From: Fibrobacterales bacterium
GTDB lineage: Bacteria > Fibrobacterota > Fibrobacteria > Fibrobacterales > Fibrobacteraceae
DNA length: 5,349 bases
Reading direction: 5' to 3'
Assembly: GCA_025997455.1 (NCBI GenBank)
Contig: BNUP01000138.1
Span: 1-5,349, forward strand
Position 1 is the stretch's first letter, and every line of letters starts with the position of its first letter. The notes under the pieces are model-generated. The model was not told the origin of the DNA. It was given only the letters and a program-made list of their open reading frames with translations, and ran no database searches. Shown here in pieces: positions 1 to 3,543 of the stretch. The position numbers were made by a program, and so were the translations under genes.

Positions 1-224
1 CCGATGATGTGCCTATCCATTCCGCAAAATATGCGAGCAATTGGCAGTTGTCAAGTGCACGGTCGCTTTCGGTGGTGGAATTGCTTTCGTCGAGCACGGG
101 CATTTCTCCCGCAAATATGAGCGCAACCGGCTACGGCGAGTTTCGCCCCCTTATACCGAACACCTCTGCCGAGAACAGAAGTAAAAACCGCAGAATACAG
201 ATTTTTGTGGATTATATAAAGTAA
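1..224 (+). CDS. motB: MotB flagellar stator protein, C-terminal OmpA-like domain (5' end outside window)
   Basis: The reading frame is open from the left edge (first full codon at base 3) to TAA at 222-224, so this is the last 73 residues of a longer protein; the GTG at 9 is internal, not a start. The visible part is the end of an OmpA/MotB peptidoglycan-binding domain. DDVPI and KYASNWQLSSAR match the helix that follows the GHTD motif, GYGEFRP is the conserved loop, and NRSKNRRIQI is the terminal strand with the arginines typical of the family. MotB pairs with MotA as the proton- or sodium-driven stator and grips the cell wall in the periplasm. The N-terminal membrane helix and its ion-binding aspartate lie outside the window. 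Position directly before fliL, fliM and fliN favours MotB over a generic OmpA-family lipoprotein. The stop codon sits at the edge of the repeat element that follows. Confidence 0.88.
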   Translation, partial: DDVPIHSAKYASNWQLSSARSLSVVELLSSSTGISPANMSATGYGEFRPLIPNTSAENRSKNRRIQIFVDYIK

Positions 225-328
225 CTCGGCGGGGCAAAGAGTTGAAAGTGTAAAGTGAAAAGTGTAAAGTTATTATTCTTTACTCTCTACTCTCACTCTC
301 CACTTTACACTTTTCTACATTCCCCGCT
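223..328. repeat. Heptamer-phased palindromic intergenic element, copy 1 (motB-fliL spacer)
   Basis: Practically the whole spacer is repeat. It opens with a variant of the GC-rich module AACTCGGCGGGGCA (223-236), followed by purine-rich 7-nt units TGAAAGT, GTAAAGT, GAAAAGT, GTAAAGT (243-270). After a short AT stretch come pyrimidine-rich 7-nt units TACTCTC, TACTCTC, ACTCTCC, ACTTTAC, ACTTTTC, TACATTC (281-322), and it closes with CCCCGC (322-327), complementary to GCGGGG at 229-234. The 35 nt at 241-275 match 3329-3363 in the second spacer with one mismatch, so the two spacers share one repeat family. No protein-coding potential or tRNA is visible. Function unknown; it could act as an mRNA hairpin, a recombination site or a mobile repeat. 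Confidence 0.82.
257..315. repeat. 14-bp perfect inverted repeat inside copy 1
   Basis: GAAAAGTGTAAAGT at 257-270 is the exact reverse complement of ACTTTACACTTTTC at 302-315, with a 31-nt pyrimidine-rich interval. In RNA this gives a 14-bp, AT-rich stem lying 13 nt before the fliL start codon. There is no U-tract directly after it, so it does not look like a standard intrinsic terminator. It could influence fliL translation or mRNA stability (inference). Confidence 0.75.
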
Positions 329-910
329 ATGGCAGAAAAAGCAGACGAGAAAAAAACCGGCGAGCAGGAAGCGGCGGCAGAACCTGCAAGCGGCGGAAAA
401 AAATCATCCATAGTCAAGTGGGCGATTGTTGGGGTAATTTTGCTTTTGTTCATAGGAATAGAAGTGGGAATTGCAGTGTTCTTTGTAGGTAAATTGAAAG
501 AGCCGTCTGCAGAGGTAAATACCGAAAAGCAAAAAGAGGAAGATGAAAAAGCGGCGGCTTTGCGGGCGCAAACCGAAATGGGGGCAACTCTTTCTTCGCC
601 TATAGAAGTGACGGTTAATATTTTCGGTGAGGAAGGTCGCTACTTAAAATGCGGAGTTCAGTTAGAATACGATCCGTCTTACATAAATTTGGGCGCGGAA
701 TTGGAGGCGAGAAAAGCGAGGGTAAAAGATGTTGTTTTAGACATTATGAGTTCAAGACCGCTTTCTGAGTTAATGACCAACGACGGCAAAAAAGCGATTA
801 GAGAACAGATTGTAGCCGAAATTAACGCAATTTTACCGGAAAACGATGCTGCAGGAAATTCGCTCGGAAAAGTGCGCAGAAGTTATTTTGATTCGTTTGT
901 TATGCAGTAG
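329..910 (+). CDS. fliL: Flagellar basal body-associated protein FliL
   Basis: A 193-residue protein with the FliL layout. It has a short charged, Ala/Glu/Lys-rich cytoplasmic tail (1-30), one membrane helix (about 31-53, with a glutamate at 45 inside it), a charged linker (about 55-80), and a periplasmic FliL domain (about 90-193). Family marks are GRYLKCGVQLEY (R104 onward), the helix with LSELMTNDGKKAIREQI, and the typical end SYFDSFVMQ. FliL surrounds the stator near the basal body and helps it work under load; its effect varies between species. It sits between motB and fliM, and only 21 nt separate it from fliM, so it is probably cotranscribed with it. ATG at 329 is chosen because the tail before the membrane helix has normal length and no in-frame start lies closer. 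Oddly, the bases before it (CTACATTCCCCGCT) hold no Shine-Dalgarno, because the repeat element runs right up to the start. Confidence 0.93.
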   Translation: MAEKADEKKTGEQEAAAEPASGGKKSSIVKWAIVGVILLLFIGIEVGIAVFFVGKLKEPSAEVNTEKQKEEDEKAAALRAQTEMGATLSSPIEVTVNIFGEEGRYLKCGVQLEYDPSYINLGAELEARKARVKDVVLDIMSSRPLSELMTNDGKKAIREQIVAEINAILPENDAAGNSLGKVRRSYFDSFVMQ

Positions 911-919
911 TGAAATTAT

Positions 920-924
920 AGGAG
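920..924 (+). promoter_or_regulatory. Shine-Dalgarno of fliM
   Basis: AGGAG at 920-924 lies 7 nt before the GTG at 932 and fixes that non-ATG start. It shows that this organism does use canonical Shine-Dalgarno sites, which makes their absence before fliL stand out. Confidence 0.85.
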
Positions 925-931
925 TTGAATA

Positions 932-2008
932 GTGGGAGATATTTTATCTCAGGCAGAAATTGATGCTATGCTTTCGGGTGTTTCGGCAACTCCCGCCGCT
1001 CCGCCCGAACCCGCTCCGCAACAATTTACACCCGCCGCCCAAGCACCCGCCCAAACGGTATCTCCGCTTAATTTAGCCCCGTTATACGCACCGCCCACAG
1101 GTGCGGAAAATAAGAAGGTGAATTTATACGATTTCACGCGACCCGACCGCATTTCAAAAGACCAAATCAGCACACTGCGGAATTTGCACGAGGGTTATGC
1201 CCGACTCCTCTCAACAACACTGACCTCGCTTTTGAGGACTCTTGTCGATATAAATTTGCAGAGCGTGGAGCAATTGACATACGGCGAGGTTATAAAGAGT
1301 ATTTCCACGCCGAGTTGTATTTATGTGTTTCAAATGGAGCCTTTGGAGTCGAGTGCAATTTTTGATGTCAGTCCGTCTCTCATTTTCATTATGCTCGACA
1401 GATTGTTCGGGGGTCAGGGTCGTTCTGTCGATTCCACAAACCGCGAAATGACCGATATTGAAAAGACTGTTATCTATAAAATCATCGAGAGGTCTCTTGC
1501 AGATTTGAAAGTTGTGTGGGAGAACATAGGCATATTTTCGCCTAAAATTGAGAACTACGAAATCAATCCGCAATTCGTGCAAATTGCACCGCCGGGTGAT
1601 ACCGTGGTTTTGGTGACGCTTGAAGTTCGCACCCGCACAGGGTCGGGCTTAATGAGTTTGTGCTTTCCGTTTATTTTACTCGAAAGCATTATCGATAAGT
1701 TGAGCGGCGAGAGTTGGATTTCCGCGCAGAAAACCACCACGCAGGAAACGCGGAGAATGGTGGAGCGGGAACTCTCAACTACCAATGCAATGCTGCGGGC
1801 GGAGATAGGTGCAACGCAATTATCCGTGCGCGATTTTTTGCAGTTAAGCGTTGGCGATGTTATGGTGCTCGACAAACTCGCATCTTCAGATTTAACGATG
1901 TTCATTGAAGATCGCCCGAAATTCTTGGGAAAGCCGGGAGTGATAGGTCGAAATAAATCGTTTCAAATCACAGGCATTATCGATAGAGAGGTTGGGGATG
2001 AAGATTAA
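932..2008 (+). CDS. fliM: Flagellar motor switch protein FliM
   Basis: A 358-residue protein of normal FliM length. Residues 1-16 (GDILSQAEIDAMLSG) form the classic CheY-P docking peptide. A Pro/Ala/Gln-rich linker follows (about 18-57). The middle domain (about 62-260) begins with YDFTRPDRISKDQ and contains DRLFGGQG (156-163), the conserved loop contacting FliG, followed by REMTDIEKTV. The C-terminal SpoA domain (about 286-350, LRAEIGATQLSVRDFLQL) pairs with FliN. FliM links FliG to FliN in the C-ring and turns CheY-P binding into a change of rotation. The GTG start is supported by a strong Shine-Dalgarno and places the docking peptide at the very N terminus, as expected. It follows fliL by 21 nt and precedes fliN by 92 nt. 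No damage is seen. Confidence 0.97.
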   Translation: MGDILSQAEIDAMLSGVSATPAAPPEPAPQQFTPAAQAPAQTVSPLNLAPLYAPPTGAENKKVNLYDFTRPDRISKDQISTLRNLHEGYARLLSTTLTSLLRTLVDINLQSVEQLTYGEVIKSISTPSCIYVFQMEPLESSAIFDVSPSLIFIMLDRLFGGQGRSVDSTNREMTDIEKTVIYKIIERSLADLKVVWENIGIFSPKIENYEINPQFVQIAPPGDTVVLVTLEVRTRTGSGLMSLCFPFILLESIIDKLSGESWISAQKTTTQETRRMVERELSTTNAMLRAEIGATQLSVRDFLQLSVGDVMVLDKLASSDLTMFIEDRPKFLGKPGVIGRNKSFQITGIIDREVGDED

Positions 2009-2032
2009 AATTAGAATGGCAGTTAAACATCC

Positions 2033-2064
2033 CCTTGTTAGCCCTGCGGGTGCCTCGAACAAGG
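2033..2064 (+). other. Hairpin in fliM-fliN spacer
   Basis: CCTTGTT (2033-2039) and AACAAGG (2058-2064) are perfect complements around an 18-nt loop, which itself holds CCC-TGC-GGG (2042-2050), a possible nested mini-stem. The spacer (2009-2100) is long for a fliM-fliN junction, where genes usually lie close. No U-run follows, so a terminator is unlikely. A degenerate repeat or a structure tuning the fliM:fliN protein ratio are both possible (inference). Confidence 0.5.
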
Positions 2065-2072
2065 TGTGGTTA

Positions 2073-2098
2073 AAGGGACGGTAATAAGGGACGGTAAT
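2073..2098 (+). repeat. Perfect 13-bp tandem duplication containing the fliN ribosome binding site
   Basis: AAGGGACGGTAAT occurs twice head to tail (2073-2085, 2086-2098), ending 2 nt before the ATG of fliN. Each copy carries AAGGGA, a plausible Shine-Dalgarno; the second lies 9 nt before the start, and the first 22 nt before it is too far to serve this start directly. This is a recent-looking duplication; a gain or loss of one copy would leave a usable site. Confidence 0.8.
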
Positions 2099-2100
2099 AT

Positions 2101-3201
2101 ATGGCTGATGATAGTGGAATTTTAAGTCAAGACGAAATTGATTTGCTCACAAAGAGTTTGCTCGGCGGAGGTTCTGCCCCTGCGGCATCTGCGCCCGCAC
2201 CTGCTGTTGCGGCTCCTGCGGAAAATACTGCCGAATCGGCACGCCCGTTCCTAAAAATTATTTGCGAACAGGCATCAAGCGTTGTTACCACAGTGCTCTC
2301 GCGAGCCGTTGATTTTCAATTGCAATGGCTTGTGGCAGGCGAAAATTCGGTTATTCCCGATGAACTCACTTCTAAATCCCTCACTATGGAAGTGGATGTA
2401 AAAAAAGATGTGATAGGTAAAATGTCATTTGTTATGAGCAAGCAGGAAGTGGCGACTCTCTCGGACTTAATGCTTATGGGTTCGGGTCATACCGATTATA
2501 ACGACGACCATAAAGATGCTATTTGCGAAATTGTAAATCAGATTACCGGTTCTTGCATCACCACAATAGATTCGCAGTTGCATTTATCTTTAGATTTGGG
2601 TCAGGCTACGGTTAGCGATTTTAGCGGGCAAAATAATTTTAAGGGCGGAGCGGTTGCAACAATTTTAGTGAAGGTTGAGGAATTTCCCGACCAGAAAATT
2701 TTAATCGTTTTAGATGACGGTTTGTTGTCTGGCATAAAGGCGAAAAGTTCGGCAAAGAGTGCAAACAGTGCATCTGCAGATATGAGTCTCGCAAGTCTCG
2801 GTTTATCCGCTCCTGCGGGCAATTCAGGCGGTTCATCTGGCGGTGTAATTAGCGGCGGCGGTTCGGGTGTTCCCATTGCGGCTCCTCCAACGATGGCAGG
2901 CGGTGGTATGGGCGGCGGCGGAGTGTTCGGTTCAACCGGAAACAAAGCCTTAGATTTGTTGATGGATATTGAATTACCCATTGTGATAGAACTCGGTCGT
3001 TCTCAGATGAGTTTAAAGAGAATTTTGGAACTCGGTCCCGGTGCAATTGTTGAAATGGATAGGTTGGCGGGAGAACCCGTTGATATTTTGATAAACGGAA
3101 AAGTTGTTGCACGAGGCGAAGTTGTTGTTGTTGATGAAAATTTCGGAGTTAGAATTTTGTCGCTCGTATCGCCGGAAGAACGACTGAAATTGTTGAGATA
3201 G
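2101..3201 (+). CDS. fliN: Flagellar motor switch protein FliN, FliY type (CheC-like domain plus SpoA domain)
   Basis: At 366 residues this is far longer than a simple FliN (about 100-140) and matches the FliY architecture. Residues 4-22 (DSGILSQDEIDLLTKSLL) repeat the CheY-P docking peptide seen in FliM. An Ala/Pro linker (about 25-48) follows. A CheC/CheX-like domain (about 50-225) contains D139-xxx-E143-xx-N146, the catalytic pattern of CheY-P phosphatases. The first CheC-type site looks degenerate (E56-xx-S59), and the proline expected 23 residues after the Asn is alanine here. A Gly/Ser-rich linker (about 234-280) leads to the SpoA/FliN domain (about 282-366: KALDLLMDIELPIVIELGRS, then DRLAGEPVDILINGKVVARG). 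The SpoA domain builds the lower C-ring with FliM; phosphatase activity is inferred from family knowledge (FliY of Bacillus and Thermotoga). ATG at 2101 is supported by an AAGGGA site and by the N-terminal docking peptide. fliY would be an equally fair symbol. Confidence 0.93.
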   Translation: MADDSGILSQDEIDLLTKSLLGGGSAPAASAPAPAVAAPAENTAESARPFLKIICEQASSVVTTVLSRAVDFQLQWLVAGENSVIPDELTSKSLTMEVDVKKDVIGKMSFVMSKQEVATLSDLMLMGSGHTDYNDDHKDAICEIVNQITGSCITTIDSQLHLSLDLGQATVSDFSGQNNFKGGAVATILVKVEEFPDQKILIVLDDGLLSGIKAKSSAKSANSASADMSLASLGLSAPAGNSGGSSGGVISGGGSGVPIAAPPTMAGGGMGGGGVFGSTGNKALDLLMDIELPIVIELGRSQMSLKRILELGPGAIVEMDRLAGEPVDILINGKVVARGEVVVVDENFGVRILSLVSPEERLKLLR

Positions 3202-3253
3202 GGGAAAGGTAGAAAAAGTTGAGAGAGTAAAGTGAAAAGTTGAAAGTTGGGAA

Positions 3254-3325
3254 GAACTCGGCGGTGCAGATTAGGGTGTAGGGTATGGGGTGTAGGGTGT
3301 GGGGTATAGGGAACTCGGCGGTGCA
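3254..3325 (+). repeat. Direct repeat of 15-nt module GAACTCGGCGGTGCA
   Basis: Identical 15-nt copies lie at 3254-3268 and 3311-3325. A variant (AACTCGGCGGGGCA) begins at 223, overlapping the motB stop codon, and an inverted variant (TGCAACGCCGAGT) ends at 3484. The module is much richer in GC than the flanking heptamers and seems to mark the borders of repeat blocks, as a terminal sequence of a mobile or recombining element might (inference). Confidence 0.8.
3274..3308 (+). repeat. G-rich heptamer array (GGGTGTA type)
   Basis: Five consecutive 7-nt units: GGGTGTA, GGGTATG, GGGTGTA, GGGTGTG, GGGTATA, followed by GGG. The regular GGG or GGGG runs could form a G-quadruplex on this strand. The units are complementary to TACACCC/TATACCC units at 3439-3466. 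Confidence 0.85.
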
Positions 3326-3361
3326 AGAGTTGAAAATGTAAAGTGAAAAGTGTAAAGTTAT

Positions 3362-3466
3362 TACTCTCTACTCTTTACTCTCTACTCTCTACTCTCTACT
3401 CTCTACTCTTTACTCTCTACTCTCTACTCTTTACTCCCTACACCCTACACGCCACACCCTATACCC
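3362..3466 (+). repeat. Pyrimidine heptamer array, 15 units (TACTCTC grading to TATACCC)
   Basis: The 7-nt phase is unbroken over 105 nt. Ten units are TACTCTC or TACTCTT (seven and three copies), then TACTCCC, TACACCC, TACACGC, CACACCC, TATACCC. The gradual change between unit types with no loss of phase suggests growth by slippage or unequal exchange, with local spread of variants. Copy number is likely to vary between strains (inference). Confidence 0.9.
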
Positions 3467-3532
3467 TAACCTGCAACGCCGAGTGCAAACTTTCTACCTT
3501 CTACTACAGACATGCTCATGCACCCTTTCAAC

Positions 3533-3537
3533 GGAGA
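3533..3537 (+). promoter_or_regulatory. Shine-Dalgarno of the secreted-protein gene
   Basis: GGAGA lies 6 nt before the ATG at 3544 and supports that start over the nearby out-of-frame GTG at 3483, which falls inside the repeat element. Confidence 0.75.
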
Positions 3538-3543
3538 ATTCTT

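Larger units (their letters stand above)
3217..3484. repeat. Heptamer-phased palindromic intergenic element, copy 2 (fliN to secreted-protein spacer)
   Basis: This fills most of the 342-nt gap after fliN. In order: purine 7-nt units (TGAGAGA, GTAAAGT, GAAAAGT, TGAAAGT; 3220-3247); module GAACTCGGCGGTGCA (3254-3268); G-rich 7-nt units (3274-3308); a second module (3311-3325); purine units again (3329-3358, nearly identical to copy 1); a pyrimidine heptamer array (3362-3466); and an inverted module (3471-3484). The left half is purine-rich and the right half pyrimidine-rich, giving an overall palindromic plan. No coding capacity is visible; open frames here merely reflect the repeat. The remaining bases 3485-3543 hold only the next gene's leader, with no convincing promoter boxes. 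Confidence 0.85.
3256..3484. repeat. Long inverted repeat, 49-nt arms
   Basis: The arm at 3256-3304 and the reverse complement of 3436-3484 align without gaps over 49 nt with 6 differences. Most differences are G/A, which would still pair as G-U in one RNA strand. Each arm includes the GC-rich module plus G-rich heptamers (left) or their C-rich complements (right). The 131-nt interval holds the second module copy and the pyrimidine array. The transcript could form a very stable long stem downstream of fliN; whether it stops transcription cannot be judged from sequence. Confidence 0.82.

Noticed and set aside
242..270. TTGAAA and TAAAGT with 17-nt spacing, resembling a sigma-70 promoter (also at 3330-3358)
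   Set aside because: Both boxes are parts of the heptamer units, which generate such spacing by chance; the -10 match is weak and no transcript evidence is available.
257..315. Intrinsic terminator after motB
   Set aside because: The stem is AT-rich, has a 31-nt loop and no U-tract follows.
2601..2981. Minus-strand open frame of 126 codons inside fliN
   Set aside because: Its Pro-rich product is the antisense of the Gly-rich linker codons in fliN; the + strand gene is clearly real.
3274..3308. Telomere-like repeat implying a linear replicon end
   Set aside because: Only five degenerate units in the middle of coding sequence on both sides; better explained as part of the intergenic element.
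3003..3326. Minus-strand open frame with Pro/His-rich product
   Set aside because: It covers the antisense of fliN and the G-rich heptamers; the repetitive peptide is just the translated 7-nt repeat.
3362..3466. CRISPR array
   Set aside because: The 7-nt units are contiguous with no unique spacers.
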